From Verrucomicrobiaceae bacterium (GTDB taxonomy: Bacteria; Verrucomicrobiota; Verrucomicrobiia; Verrucomicrobiales; Verrucomicrobiaceae), in NCBI GenBank assembly GCA_947458455.1, contig CANGYJ010000013.1:1-64000 (forward strand): DNA of 64,000 nucleotides. Reading direction: 5' to 3'. The notes under the pieces were generated by a model that searched no databases, was not told where the DNA came from, and saw nothing but the letters and a program-made list of their open reading frames with translations. The position numbers were made by a program, and so were the translations under genes. Of the stretch, positions 1 to 7,900 are shown in pieces. Position 1 is the stretch's first letter. Each line of letters starts with the position of its first letter.

Positions 1-1
1 G

Positions 2-133
2 AGCGAAGGCCTCAACAGCCGCATCCAGGCGATCAAAAGCGCCGCGAGAGGCTTCCGCTCATTCGCCAACTACCGCACACGCATCCTCTTTCACTGCGGT
101 AGGCTTGATCTCAAGCCCTCCCCCGCCCACTAA
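2..133 (+). CDS. ISL3-family transposase, C-terminal 43 residues (cut by window edge)
   Basis: Reading from base 2 gives an open frame ending at the TAA at 131-133. It contains GLNSRIQAIKSAARGFR followed by NYRTRILFHCG, which is the conserved C-terminal end of ISL3-type DDE transposases: the stretch after the catalytic Glu, with the FxxYRTRILF-C-G ending. The rest of the protein lies left of the window, so completeness and activity cannot be judged. Its coding end lies directly against a decapitated sigma-factor gene, which indicates the element inserted into that gene. The family call rests on remembered motif similarity. Confidence 0.8.
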   Translation, partial: SEGLNSRIQAIKSAARGFRSFANYRTRILFHCGRLDLKPSPAH

Positions 134-608
134 AACCCGCGAAGAACCTGTTTATAGCCTCGTGCAGGACCCGCACGATGCCGATGACATCCTCCAGCAG
201 ACGAAAATGATCCTCTGGCGCTGCTTTGACCAATTCGAGACCGGCACTCATTTCCTGGCCTGGGCGCGGAAGACGGCTTTTCATCAGGTGCTCACCTATC
301 GTCGGCAAAAGAAGCGTGAGGCCATGCCGCTGAGTGATGATATTCTCGAACTGCTTCACGATGAGGTGGCCAAGCTCAACGACACCTCGGACCGTCGGCG
401 ATATGCGCTGCGGTCCTGCGTGGCGAAGCTGCCTGTGGCCCACCGGCAGCTCGTGGCGCTGCGTTACTATGAGGACATGGAGATCGAAGGCGTGGCGGAG
501 CGCATCCGCAGCACCGCCGGAGCCGTCTATCGTGCTCTCAGCCGTGTCCGCATGAATTTGCTGACCTGTGTGGAGAAGGAACTCAAACTGGAAGGAGCTG
601 GAGCATGA
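105..608 (+). CDS. Sigma-70 family (ECF-like) sigma factor, N-terminus replaced by IS sequence
   Basis: From residue 16 (VYSLVQDPHDADDILQQT) the protein matches region 2 of the short sigma factors common in Planctomycetes and Verrucomicrobia. Region 2.3/2.4 follows (FLAWARKTAFHQVL), then a region 4 helix-turn-helix (LPVAHRQLVALRYYEDMEIEGVAERI). The first 15 residues are encoded by the transposase tail and IS end read in another frame from a TTG codon, so roughly the first 20-25 native residues (start of region 2.1) are missing. The stop overlaps the next start by 4 bp (ATGA), so it was translationally coupled to the FecR gene. It is probably inactive unless the chimeric start is used; without the insertion it would be an intact ECF-like sigma gene. 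Confidence 0.8.
   Translation: MISSPPPPTKTREEPVYSLVQDPHDADDILQQTKMILWRCFDQFETGTHFLAWARKTAFHQVLTYRRQKKREAMPLSDDILELLHDEVAKLNDTSDRRRYALRSCVAKLPVAHRQLVALRYYEDMEIEGVAERIRSTAGAVYRALSRVRMNLLTCVEKELKLEGAGA
134..148. repeat. Putative right terminal inverted repeat of the ISL3-type element
   Basis: The bases just after the transposase stop end in CCCGCGAAGAACC. Read from the outside inward this begins GGTTCTTCGCGGG, which resembles ISL3-family ends (GG-T/C-TCTTC-type starts). The host reading frame resumes immediately to the right. The left end is outside the window, so neither the repeat partner nor the target duplication can be verified. Confidence 0.45.
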
Positions 609-2020
609 AACCCACTGATCAATTTCGCCTGCTGGAACTGTCCGAACGCTACGCGGACCAAAAACTCACGGCGGAGGAAATCGCCGCGCTCGAAAGCGAG
701 CTGCGCGAGTCCACCGAGTCGCGTGCTTTCTTTGCCAAGGCGTTGCATCAGCGGGCGGAGCTTTGCTTTGATGACTCATGGCATGCGCAAGCTGCGGCGG
801 AAGAGAAGGTCACCTCGCGGCCGGTGTGGTGGCGATATGCCGTCACCGCTGCGGCGGCGGCCTGCGTGACGTTTGGCTTTGTCTGGCTGCAAACCAGCCG
901 GGATGGCAGCGTGGCCACGCTGGTGCGTGCTCAGCAGTGCCAGTGGGCTGGCAGCAGCCTGCCGACGGTGGAAGGGGCTCGCTTGAAGCCCGGCATGCTC
1001 GATTTGATCGAAGGTCTCGCCGTGCTGCGATTCGACAGCGGCGCGGAACTCGTCCTCGAAGCCCCGGCGACGGTCGAGGTGCTCGATGCGATGAATTGCA
1101 AACTGCGTCGCGGCACGCTCGTGGCGGAGGTGCCGCCTCAAGCCAAGGGTTTCAGCATCGACACCAAAGACGCGAAGGTCATCGACTGGGGCACGAAATT
1201 CGGCGTCAGCGCTGATGACGATGGCAAGTACATGGTGCGTGTGATTGAAGGCCTCGTTGAGGTAGAGGACAAACACTCACCCGGTTCCCAAAAGCTCGAA
1301 AAAGGCCAGGGCGTCGATCGTGGCTGGACACGCAGTCAGCTCCAACCTGCCGTTGGAGACATGCCTGAGCCCAGCCGCTGGCAGCCCGCGACCGTCATGG
1401 ATGCCGGCGATGGCTGGCAGGCCATTACCACCGCGTTTGGTCGCGGCCGCGACAGCTACATCCAGTCCGGCTCGAAGCCCACGCCGGAGTTTGGCAAGCA
1501 TCCCTTCGTCCGTGTGAAGTGGACCACGCGGAAGCTGGAGCTGAACCGCAAAGGCTATCTGGCCTTCGACTTGAGCCAGTTCTCCGGCCGCCAGATCGAG
1601 GACGCGGAACTCGTGCTCACCATTGAGCCTAGCGAGCTCGGCTTTGCCAGCTTCGTGCCGGACAGCACTTTCGCCGTGTATGGCGTGATCGACGAAAAAG
1701 AAGACACCTGGGCCGAGGGCGACCTCTCCTGGCAAAACGCTCCGGCGCATGATCCATCGCAAGCCACCTTCAACATGCCGGTGGCATCCAAAGTGAAGCT
1801 CCTCGGCAAGTTTGAGATCGCCCAAGGCATCAATCGCGGCACACGCCAGCTTCGCGGCAAGGCCCTCGCCGACTTCCTCGCTGCGGACACCAATCAAATC
1901 GCCACGATCATCCTCTGCCGCGAAACCGACGAGACTGCCGACAGCGGCCTCGTGCATGCCTTTGCCACCAAAGAGAACGGCACACGCTCCGCACCGGTGC
2001 TTCGCGTGAAGTTGAAGTGA
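605..2020 (+). CDS. FecR-domain membrane protein with C-terminal DNRLRE/CBM96-like domain
   Basis: 471 residues. A cytoplasmic N-terminus with a short anti-sigma-like helical part (residues 5-60) is followed by one membrane segment at about 77-95. A FecR domain at about 105-245 contains the typical stretch RRGTLVAEVPPQAKGF and a DWGTKFGV motif. Residues about 275-471 form a beta-rich domain of the DNRLRE/CBM96 type (GYLAFDLSQFSGRQIEDAEL, then EDTWAEGDLSWQNAP). The start overlaps the sigma-factor stop, the usual sigma/FecR arrangement. The likely role is a transmembrane regulator coupling an extracellular, perhaps carbohydrate, signal to its sigma factor; that is inference. With the sigma gene truncated it may now lack its partner. 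Confidence 0.85.
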   Translation: MKPTDQFRLLELSERYADQKLTAEEIAALESELRESTESRAFFAKALHQRAELCFDDSWHAQAAAEEKVTSRPVWWRYAVTAAAAACVTFGFVWLQTSRDGSVATLVRAQQCQWAGSSLPTVEGARLKPGMLDLIEGLAVLRFDSGAELVLEAPATVEVLDAMNCKLRRGTLVAEVPPQAKGFSIDTKDAKVIDWGTKFGVSADDDGKYMVRVIEGLVEVEDKHSPGSQKLEKGQGVDRGWTRSQLQPAVGDMPEPSRWQPATVMDAGDGWQAITTAFGRGRDSYIQSGSKPTPEFGKHPFVRVKWTTRKLELNRKGYLAFDLSQFSGRQIEDAELVLTIEPSELGFASFVPDSTFAVYGVIDEKEDTWAEGDLSWQNAPAHDPSQATFNMPVASKVKLLGKFEIAQGINRGTRQLRGKALADFLAADTNQIATIILCRETDETADSGLVHAFATKENGTRSAPVLRVKLK

Positions 2021-2030
2021 GTGATGGGGC

Positions 2031-2921
2031 TTACGCCGCCGCCTTCCGGGCCTCGGTGATGAGGTTCATGAAAAGCTCACGCTGCTCGGCCAGCGCGGCC
2101 ACGATGTCGCCATCGGGGAGTTTGGCGGCTTCGAGGCAGACGTGGCCTTCGTAATCCGCCTCGACGAGCAGCTTGGCGAGCTTTGCGAAGGGATAATTCG
2201 GCGTGAGGCTCACCCCGCGGATGTGCGTGGTGTGACCGAGGCGGTCTTTGACCATCGCGAAGTTCGCCTCGATGCCCGCGCCTTCGAGATCGGTGTCGTT
2301 CGAGTTCCAGCAGACGCGGACGTTTTGCGCATCGGCACAGGCATCCATGATCGTTTTGATGTTCGGCAGCAGGGAGGTGTCCTTGCCATGCACTTCGAGG
2401 CGGATCTCCTGGCCAAAGCCGAGGGCATGATCACCGAGTTCCGCGAGCGCTTTGCCGATCTGCACGAGCGTTTTCTCGGTAGGCACATCCTTAGGCAGGG
2501 CGTTTGGCTTCACTTTCACGCCGGTACCGCCGATGTCGTGGCTGAGTTTGATGAAGGCCTTCGCGCCGTCGATGTTCTTGCGCACCTCGTCGGCATTGGC
2601 GGAATGGAATTCGAAGTTCGTGCCCATGCCGAGCAGCTTCACCGGAGCATCTTCAAACTGGCGGCGCACTTCCGCTCGCTGCGCCGGGGTGAGATCGGGC
2701 GTGACGTTGTGCTTGTGCTCCACACGCAGCTCCACGCCGCTCACTTTGGCGGTGGTGCAGTTCTGGATGATCGTGGGAATATCCCAATCTTTGCCCCATT
2801 GGTAGGTCACCAGACCGAATTGGATGTTCTCGCCGAGGTAGGAGAGCTTCGCGTCTTGGGCGAAGGCGGAGGCGGCGCTGGCACCGAGGAGGGCGGAGAG
2901 GAAATGGCGGCGGTTGTTCAT
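2031..2921 (-). CDS. Exported sugar phosphate isomerase/epimerase-like TIM-barrel protein
   Basis: 296 residues. The N-terminus carries a Tat-like signal (NNRRHFLSALLGASAASAFA) with cleavage expected near residue 21. The rest has the pattern of the xylose isomerase-like TIM-barrel family (AP endonuclease family 2), with acidic and His positions such as GVELRVEHKH, EIRLEVHGKD and VCWNSNDTD. Many PVC bacteria carry dozens of exported family members, and the substrate cannot be read from sequence. It is convergent with the FecR gene and divergent from the membrane-protein gene downstream. The reverse-strand frame is preferred over long antisense frames because of the signal peptide and the family pattern. 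Confidence 0.8.
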   Translation of the reverse strand: MNNRRHFLSALLGASAASAFAQDAKLSYLGENIQFGLVTYQWGKDWDIPTIIQNCTTAKVSGVELRVEHKHNVTPDLTPAQRAEVRRQFEDAPVKLLGMGTNFEFHSANADEVRKNIDGAKAFIKLSHDIGGTGVKVKPNALPKDVPTEKTLVQIGKALAELGDHALGFGQEIRLEVHGKDTSLLPNIKTIMDACADAQNVRVCWNSNDTDLEGAGIEANFAMVKDRLGHTTHIRGVSLTPNYPFAKLAKLLVEADYEGHVCLEAAKLPDGDIVAALAEQRELFMNLITEARKAAA

Positions 2922-3044
2922 GGCGACTGATATGCTGAGACATCCGACACGCGAAGTCGATGCCTGAATTTGCCATTTCAGCCTTCGACATCGCTGATTC
3001 CGCGTCCACGCTTTCGCCCGAAATCTCGAACCGCTCCCGCCGCC

Positions 3045-4085
3045 ATGCTCCAGACTCTCGATGTTGCCCTCGGGCTTTCGTTCATCTTCTTCCTCTTCAG
3101 CGTCCTCGTCTCGACCACGAGCGAGATGATCCTCTCGTGGTCAAACGCCCGTGGAAAGATGCTCTGGAAGGCCATCTCCCATCTGCTGCCCCAGAGCACG
3201 CATGGAAAAGACACGCTGCCCTTGCAGGAGTTTGTGGCGCATCCGCTCATGACGGCGATGCATCGCCACAACTCCGCCGATGCCAACGTGGCGAAAGATT
3301 TCCCCTCCTACATGTCGAACTCGCAGTTCAGCCAGGTGCTCATGGATCTGCTGGAGACCAAAGGCACCGCTGAAAAGGCCGAGACACGCTGGCATCTCGT
3401 CCAGAGCGGCATCCAAGCGCTGCCTGAGGCCGCGAAGGGTCCGCTCATGGCCCTCAGTCGCGATGCCGAGCGAAACCTCCTTCCCGGCCAGGAGCCGATG
3501 AGCGTCTTCCAATGCCTCGCCGGGCAATGGTTTGACTCCATGATGGACCGCACCACCGGCTGGTACAAGCGCCTCACCCAGGCGTGGAATTTCGGCGTGG
3601 GTCTCGTACTCGCGGTGGCCTGCAATTTGAACGTCATGGCCATGACGCGGGCGCTTTCCACCAATGATGAACTGCGGGCCGCCTTCGTGCAGAAGGCCGA
3701 GGCCTCCGTGAAAGCGCAGTCGGATCTCGCCGCTCGCATGGGGGTGGAGGAGTCCAAAGGCGCCCGAGCCGTGTTTGATGAGGCCGTCACAGAACTCGCC
3801 ACTGCCGGGTTCCCGGTCGGCTGGAACCAAACTACCGCCACGGCCTGGGCGCAGCATCCCATCAGCACTCTCTTTGAAAGCCTCCTCGGCTGGCTCATGG
3901 CCGGCGCGGCTGCGGCGCTCGGGGCACAGTTCTGGTTCGATCTCATGAAAAAGATCATCAACATGCGTGGCACCGGCTCACGGCCTGAGGCTGGACCCAA
4001 TATGCCTCTTGGTGATGTGGGCATGCCTGGCCCCATTCCGCCTGCCGGTTACATCGTCGATGAGACGCCCCCACGGCAGGGCTAG
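3045..4085 (+). CDS. Conserved membrane protein of unknown function
   Basis: About 346 residues. I chose the ATG at 3045 because the protein then begins with an amphipathic start and a first membrane segment (VALGLSFIFFLFSVLVS); the upstream TTG would add an unlikely Arg/Pro-rich extension. Two more membrane segments lie in the middle (FGVGLVLAVACNLNVMAM) and near the end (LGWLMAGAAAALGAQFWFDL), with long soluble regions between. The tail is Pro/Gly-rich. I do not recognise a catalytic motif. It resembles hypothetical membrane proteins of about this size seen in various Gram-negatives, but no function can be assigned. Confidence 0.7.
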   Translation: MLQTLDVALGLSFIFFLFSVLVSTTSEMILSWSNARGKMLWKAISHLLPQSTHGKDTLPLQEFVAHPLMTAMHRHNSADANVAKDFPSYMSNSQFSQVLMDLLETKGTAEKAETRWHLVQSGIQALPEAAKGPLMALSRDAERNLLPGQEPMSVFQCLAGQWFDSMMDRTTGWYKRLTQAWNFGVGLVLAVACNLNVMAMTRALSTNDELRAAFVQKAEASVKAQSDLAARMGVEESKGARAVFDEAVTELATAGFPVGWNQTTATAWAQHPISTLFESLLGWLMAGAAAALGAQFWFDLMKKIINMRGTGSRPEAGPNMPLGDVGMPGPIPPAGYIVDETPPRQG

Positions 4086-4254
4086 GCCGGGTGACAAAAC
4101 TTCCGGTTGCCAATTCCCAAAAAGCGGCGAAAAAGCGCCCGGTCACGTTAACCTGATAAAGGCTTAGTTCTGTGGTTCATCAGGTTGATGCTTGAGGTTC
4201 CGCACTGCAAACCAAGCTCGAGGCAGGAGACGGACGCTCAATACTCAGCTAGTC

Positions 4255-4755
4255 ATGAACACCAAAATGTATGTGGGCAATCTGCCCTTCACAGCCACTC
4301 AGGAGGACATCCAAGCCCTCTTTTCTCAATTCGGCGCCGTGACCGACGTCTTCCTTCCTATGGATCGCGTCACCGGTCGTCCTCGCGGCTTTGCCTTCGT
4401 CACCATGGGTACGCCCGAGGAAATGACGGCAGCCATCAACGGCCTCAACGGCCAGGACTTCGGCGGTCGCAAGCTCGGCATCAATGAGGCTCGTCCCAAG
4501 GAAGAACGCCCCGGCGGCTTCGGTGGTGGTGGCGGCGGTGGCGGTGGCCGTGGCGGCTACGGTGGTGGCGGCGGCGGCGGCGGTGGCCGTGGCGGCTACG
4601 GTGGTGGCGGCGGCGGCGGTGGCCGTGGCGGCTACGGTGGCGGCGGCGGCGGTGGCAAAGGCGGTTACGGTGGTGGCGGCGGCGGCGGTGGCCGTGGCGG
4701 CTACAGCCGTGGTAATCGCGACGGCTTCGGCGAAGAAGGCGGCGGCGGCTACTAA
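4255..4755 (+). CDS. RNA-binding protein with one RRM and a glycine-rich C-terminal tail
   Basis: 166 residues from the ATG at 4255. Residues about 4-80 form one RNA recognition motif, with RNP2 ([11 protein letters not shown]-type start) and RNP1 (RGFAFVTM) both intact. A tail of repeated GGGG-RGGY blocks, about 75 residues and very rich in Gly/Arg/Tyr, follows. This is the domain order of bacterial and cyanobacterial Rbp proteins and plant GRPs. Proteins of this type bind RNA and are often cold- or stress-inducible; the Gly/Arg/Tyr tail may promote condensation (inference). The gene ends just before a strong intrinsic terminator. Confidence 0.93.
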   Translation: MNTKMYVGNLPFTATQEDIQALFSQFGAVTDVFLPMDRVTGRPRGFAFVTMGTPEEMTAAINGLNGQDFGGRKLGINEARPKEERPGGFGGGGGGGGGRGGYGGGGGGGGGRGGYGGGGGGGGRGGYGGGGGGGKGGYGGGGGGGGRGGYSRGNRDGFGEEGGGGY

Positions 4756-4778
4756 TCCCCACACAAAACTTTTCACAG

Positions 4779-4808
4779 CGGCATCCCGGAAACGGGATGC
4801 CGTTTTTT
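4779..4808. terminator. Intrinsic terminator after the RRM gene
   Basis: A perfect 10-bp stem (CGGCATCCCG / CGGGATGCCG) closes a GAAA tetraloop and is followed by six Ts at 4803-4808. It terminates the RRM gene on the plus strand. The stop codon of the convergent reductase gene lies in the T-run itself (4807-4809), so the hairpin sits between the two converging genes. On the minus strand the stem has no comparable T-tract, so it is probably one-directional. Confidence 0.92.
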
Positions 4809-6438
4809 ATTTCACCATGCCCGCCGTGATCCAGCCGCCGCTGATGTCCCTCGCATCAAAACCGTGCTGCATGAGCAGCCGCACCGCGTAGTAGGCTCGC
4901 TGGCCGACACCGCAATAGACATGCACGGGCTTCCCGGCGGGCAGTTCGTTCATTCGAGAACGCAGATCGTTCAGCGGGATGTTCATCGCACCCGCCGCGT
5001 GGCCTTCGGCGAACTCATCATCGTCACGCACATCGAGCAGGAAGGCATCGGTCGGCAAGGTGCTCCATTGCGAAAGAGGCAGATTACCACGCAGATGATT
5101 CGCGGCGATGAAGCCCGCGTAATTCAACGCATCCTTCGCCGCGCCGAATTGTGGGGCGTAGCACAGCTCTGCCTCTTCGAGATCGAAGACGGTGCCGTTT
5201 TTTTGGATCAAAGCGGAGACGACATCGACCTTGCGGGCCACATCGGTCGTGCCGACCGCCTGCAAGCCGAGGATGCGGCCATCGGGCTTCGAAAAGAGCA
5301 GCTTCAAATGCAGCGTCTGCGCTCCGGGATAGTAACCGACGTGGTGCTTCGGATGCAGATACACCTTTTCGTAGTTTGAGATGCCTGCGCGTTGCAGTGA
5401 CTTCTCGGTGGCACCGGTTTGCGCCACGGCGAGGTCAAAAAGGCCGCAAATCGCCGTGCCCTGCACGCCACGGAAGGAACTCTCGCGACCCGCGATGACA
5501 TCCGCTGCGATGCGGCCCTGGCGATTCGCCGGACCAGCGAGAGCGAGCAGGATGTCGGTATCGGTGAGCAGATCATGCACCTCCACCGCATCGCCGATGG
5601 CAAAGATCGCCGGATCACTCGTGCGCATCTGCGCATCCACGGAAATGCCGCCGCGTTTGCCCAGCGTGAGGCCTGCGGCCTTCGCGAGCGAGGTCTCGGG
5701 CCTCACACCGAGGCCGAGAATGACGAGATCGGTTTCGAGCGTGTCATTCACGACGAGTTTGTCTCCACGCTGCGTGACGCCAGTGAGCGGTGTGTTGAGT
5801 TGGAGCTGGATGCCGTGCTTTTCGAGGTGCGTGTGCAAAGGAGCGACCATCTCCGCATCCATCGAGATCATGACCTGCGGCCCGTTTTGCACCAACGTGA
5901 CCTCCAGACCGAGGTGGCGGAGGTTTTCGGCCATTTCGAGGCCGATGAAGCCGCCACCGGCCACGACGGCATGCTTCGCCTTCGTCTTCGCGATCCAGCC
6001 GAGAATCTCCCGCGTGTCGGGAATGCTGCGCACGGTGAAAACACCGGGCAGATCGAGTCCAGGTAGTTCCGGCCTAAACGGAGCGGCTCCAGGCGAAAGC
6101 ACGAGCGAGTCGTAAGGGGCATCAAACGTCTCGCCAGTTAGCAGATTCTTCACCGTGACCGTTTTGGCCTCACGCTGGATGGAAACGACCTCATGATGCA
6201 CCTGAACGCCGATGCGAAAGCGATCATGAAACAACTGCGGCGAAGCGAGCAGCAGACTCGCCTCATTCGGGATCACCCCGCCGACGTGATAAGGCAGCCC
6301 GCAGTTCGCAAAGCTCACAAAGGGGCCGCGATCATAGATGGTGATGCTCGCCCGTTCGTCGAGACGGCGCAGCCGCGTGGCGCAGGAGGCTCCACCCGCC
6401 ACACCACCGACGATGATGACTTTTTGAGGTTTTTTCAT
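4807..6438 (-). CDS. CoA-disulfide reductase-like FAD/NAD(P) oxidoreductase with C-terminal rhodanese domain
   Basis: 543 residues. An FAD-binding GxGxxG-type motif (VIIVGGVAGGASCA, residues 7-20) is followed by the single redox Cys46 in SFANCGLPY, as in CoA-disulfide reductases and NADH oxidases. An NAD(P)-binding motif (VVAGGGFIGLEMAENL), an ATG/GD FAD motif (AIFAIGDAVEV) and the CoADR-type ending YAPQFGAAKDALNYAGF come next. The last ~95 residues are a rhodanese domain with active-site Cys509 (YCGVGQRA). Such CoADR-RHD fusions reduce CoA disulfides or persulfides using NAD(P)H. It lies 3 bp from the preceding rhodanese gene, forming a two-gene operon divergent from an ArsR regulator. Confidence 0.9.
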   Translation of the reverse strand: MKKPQKVIIVGGVAGGASCATRLRRLDERASITIYDRGPFVSFANCGLPYHVGGVIPNEASLLLASPQLFHDRFRIGVQVHHEVVSIQREAKTVTVKNLLTGETFDAPYDSLVLSPGAAPFRPELPGLDLPGVFTVRSIPDTREILGWIAKTKAKHAVVAGGGFIGLEMAENLRHLGLEVTLVQNGPQVMISMDAEMVAPLHTHLEKHGIQLQLNTPLTGVTQRGDKLVVNDTLETDLVILGLGVRPETSLAKAAGLTLGKRGGISVDAQMRTSDPAIFAIGDAVEVHDLLTDTDILLALAGPANRQGRIAADVIAGRESSFRGVQGTAICGLFDLAVAQTGATEKSLQRAGISNYEKVYLHPKHHVGYYPGAQTLHLKLLFSKPDGRILGLQAVGTTDVARKVDVVSALIQKNGTVFDLEEAELCYAPQFGAAKDALNYAGFIAANHLRGNLPLSQWSTLPTDAFLLDVRDDDEFAEGHAAGAMNIPLNDLRSRMNELPAGKPVHVYCGVGQRAYYAVRLLMQHGFDARDISGGWITAGMVK

Positions 6439-6441
6439 GAT

Positions 6442-6999
6442 TTAGGAGCAGCAGGAGGTTTTCGAGCACGAAGCGCCATCGACGCGATTCCAGGGCATTT
6501 TGGCCAAAACCATCGCCAAACCGCAAAAGCCGCTCAAACCGGCAAACATCAGGCCCGCGCCGAAAAACATGCAGAGATAGATCCAGCGTGGATCGACATA
6601 GACGGTGAGCAGCGAACCCAGCAGCACAAAGAAGCCGATGGTGATCTGCACCTGACGCATCAGCGGCATCACCGCTTTGGAACCCGTGGCACAGGGCAAT
6701 CCGGCCGATTTCCAGGCGAGGATGCCACCTTCGAGATTCCGCACATCGCTGAAGCCGAGGGCGCGGAGTTTGTCAGCCGCTGCGGCACCGCGTTTCCCGG
6801 CCTGGCACATGACCATGACGGGCTTGGATTTGTCCAGCTCACCGCAGCGGGCTTCAACCTGGCCCAGCGGCAGCAGCTTTGCGCCGGAGACGTGGGATTC
6901 AGCGTGCTCGACCGGCTCACGCACGTCGATGAGCTGGCAGCCGCCCGCTTCGAGAGCGGCGGCGAGTTCGCGGGGGAGGATGCAGGCATCAGTTTTCAT
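6442..6999 (-). CDS. Rhodanese-like protein with C-terminal DUF2892 membrane domain (YgaP-like)
   Basis: 185 residues. The rhodanese domain (about 8-105) has active-site Cys65 in the loop CQAGKR. Two membrane segments follow (TIGFFVLLGSLLTVYV and WIYLCMFFGAGLMFAGLSGF), which is the DUF2892 arrangement of YgaP, a membrane sulfurtransferase. The C-terminus ends in a Cys-rich CSKTSCCS, unusual for the family and perhaps a sulfur-acceptor or metal site (inference). It is first in the operon with the CoADR-rhodanese fusion and starts 90 bp from the divergent ArsR-type regulator, which probably controls it. Confidence 0.88.
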   Translation of the reverse strand: MKTDACILPRELAAALEAGGCQLIDVREPVEHAESHVSGAKLLPLGQVEARCGELDKSKPVMVMCQAGKRGAAAADKLRALGFSDVRNLEGGILAWKSAGLPCATGSKAVMPLMRQVQITIGFFVLLGSLLTVYVDPRWIYLCMFFGAGLMFAGLSGFCGLAMVLAKMPWNRVDGASCSKTSCCS

Positions 7000-7040
7000 T
7001 GGAGTTCAGGCTTGGGGTTGGATAATTTGAATCAACAATT

Positions 7041-7068
7041 TTGCTGTATCGCTATATGGCGATATAAA
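7041..7068 (+). promoter_or_regulatory. Likely ArsR-family operator within a promoter
   Basis: An inverted repeat TATCGC-N6-GCGATA occupies 7047-7064, between the divergent rhodanese operon and the ArsR gene. It fills the 16-bp spacer between a -35-like TTGCTG (7041-7046) and a -10-like TATAAA (7063-7068) reading toward the ArsR gene. That placement fits autorepression by a dimeric winged-helix repressor. Palindromes of this sort are typical ArsR-family targets; binding by the adjacent regulator is inferred. Confidence 0.65.
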
Positions 7069-7088
7069 GTCAAGCACCACGACAAGCC

Positions 7089-7451
7089 ATGCCCAAAAAA
7101 GCCCCATCCAAGCCTGCCTCCACCGCGAAACAGCTCCCTGCTGCCGCGCTGGAGCTCATCGCCCACCGCTTCCGCGCCTTGTCCGAACCGGTGCGGCTGA
7201 AACTTCTCAGTGCCCTCATGCAGGGCGAAAAGAACGTGACCCAGCTCGTCGAAGCCGCCGGCACCGGCCAAGCGAACGTCTCGAAGCATCTCGCCATCCT
7301 CAAACAAGCCGGAATGATCGCCACCAAGCGCGAAGGCCTTTCCACGCTCTGCTCCATTTCGGATCCCGCCATCTTCCAGCTCTGCGAGATCATGTGTGCC
7401 AAACTGAAGGACGAGCATGCACAACGTTCCAAGCACCTGGAGGGCCTGTGA
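7089..7451 (+). CDS. ArsR-family winged-helix transcriptional regulator
   Basis: 120 residues. After a basic Ala/Pro/Lys N-terminus comes the ArsR fold: helix LAHRFRALSEPVRLKLLSAL-type at about 24-45, recognition helix region GQANVSKHLAILKQAGMI, and a wing (ATKREGLSTLCSI). The metal-box motif ELCVC of ArsR/SmtB alpha-3 is absent. There are three Cys near the C-terminus (LCSISD, LCEIMC). The neighbours are all rhodanese or CoA-persulfide enzymes, so sensing sulfane sulfur or persulfide is plausible, though the exact Cys pair of SqrR/BigR is not present. The gene is followed, with coupled spacing, by a membrane rhodanese. Confidence 0.9.
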   Translation: MPKKAPSKPASTAKQLPAAALELIAHRFRALSEPVRLKLLSALMQGEKNVTQLVEAAGTGQANVSKHLAILKQAGMIATKREGLSTLCSISDPAIFQLCEIMCAKLKDEHAQRSKHLEGL

Positions 7452-7453
7452 AG

Positions 7454-7852
7454 ATGATTTGGGCGTTCGTCATTGTGGTCGCCATCGTCGTGGGCTGGTT
7501 TGCCTTCGAAGGCACCTGGGATCGCCGACTATTCACCGAAGGCTGCCGCAATCTCAGCGCCAGCGAAGCCAAGGCATGGCTGCGCGAGCATCCCGAGACG
7601 CAGGTGCTCGACGTGCGCTCGAAAGGTGAGTATGACGGCGGTGCTTTGCCGAAGGCCGTGAACATCTCCCTCGGTGATCAGGCATTTGCTTCGAAGGTCG
7701 GTACACTCGACAAAGAAAAGCCGGTGCTGGTCTATTGCGCCGGAGGTTTTCGCAGTCGCAAGGCGGTCGCGAAGCTCAAGGAACTCGGCTTCAAAAACAT
7801 CCAGCACATCCACCGTGGCTACATGTCTTGGAAGCCGGATTCTTCTGGCTAA
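7454..7852 (+). CDS. Membrane-anchored rhodanese-like sulfurtransferase
   Basis: About 132 residues. I chose the ATG at 7454, since GGAGGG at 7439-7444 is well spaced for it; the GTG at 7448 overlapping the regulator stop is the alternative. One membrane segment (WAFVIVVAIVVGWFAF) is followed by a rhodanese domain with the DVRSKGEYDGG signature and active-site Cys95 in CAGGFR. It is the third rhodanese of this locus and is probably co-transcribed with the ArsR gene, giving a divergent regulator/sulfurtransferase cluster. Confidence 0.88.
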   Translation: MIWAFVIVVAIVVGWFAFEGTWDRRLFTEGCRNLSASEAKAWLREHPETQVLDVRSKGEYDGGALPKAVNISLGDQAFASKVGTLDKEKPVLVYCAGGFRSRKAVAKLKELGFKNIQHIHRGYMSWKPDSSG

Positions 7853-7900
7853 CGAAAAAACTTCTAATGTACAAGATGCGCGTCCGTTATATCGGCGCAC

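Noticed and set aside
2142-2930. 262-codon plus-strand frame opposite the sugar-isomerase-like gene
   Set aside because: The minus strand has the Tat signal and barrel family pattern. Similar antisense frames occur opposite PilT, GspE, HprK and the dehydrogenase, as expected in GC-rich DNA.
4510-4755. Minus-strand Ala/Thr- and His/Arg-rich frames opposite the RRM protein tail
   Set aside because: They are complements of the Gly-rich GGC/GGT repeat of the RRM protein, which has intact RNP motifs and a terminator on the plus strand.
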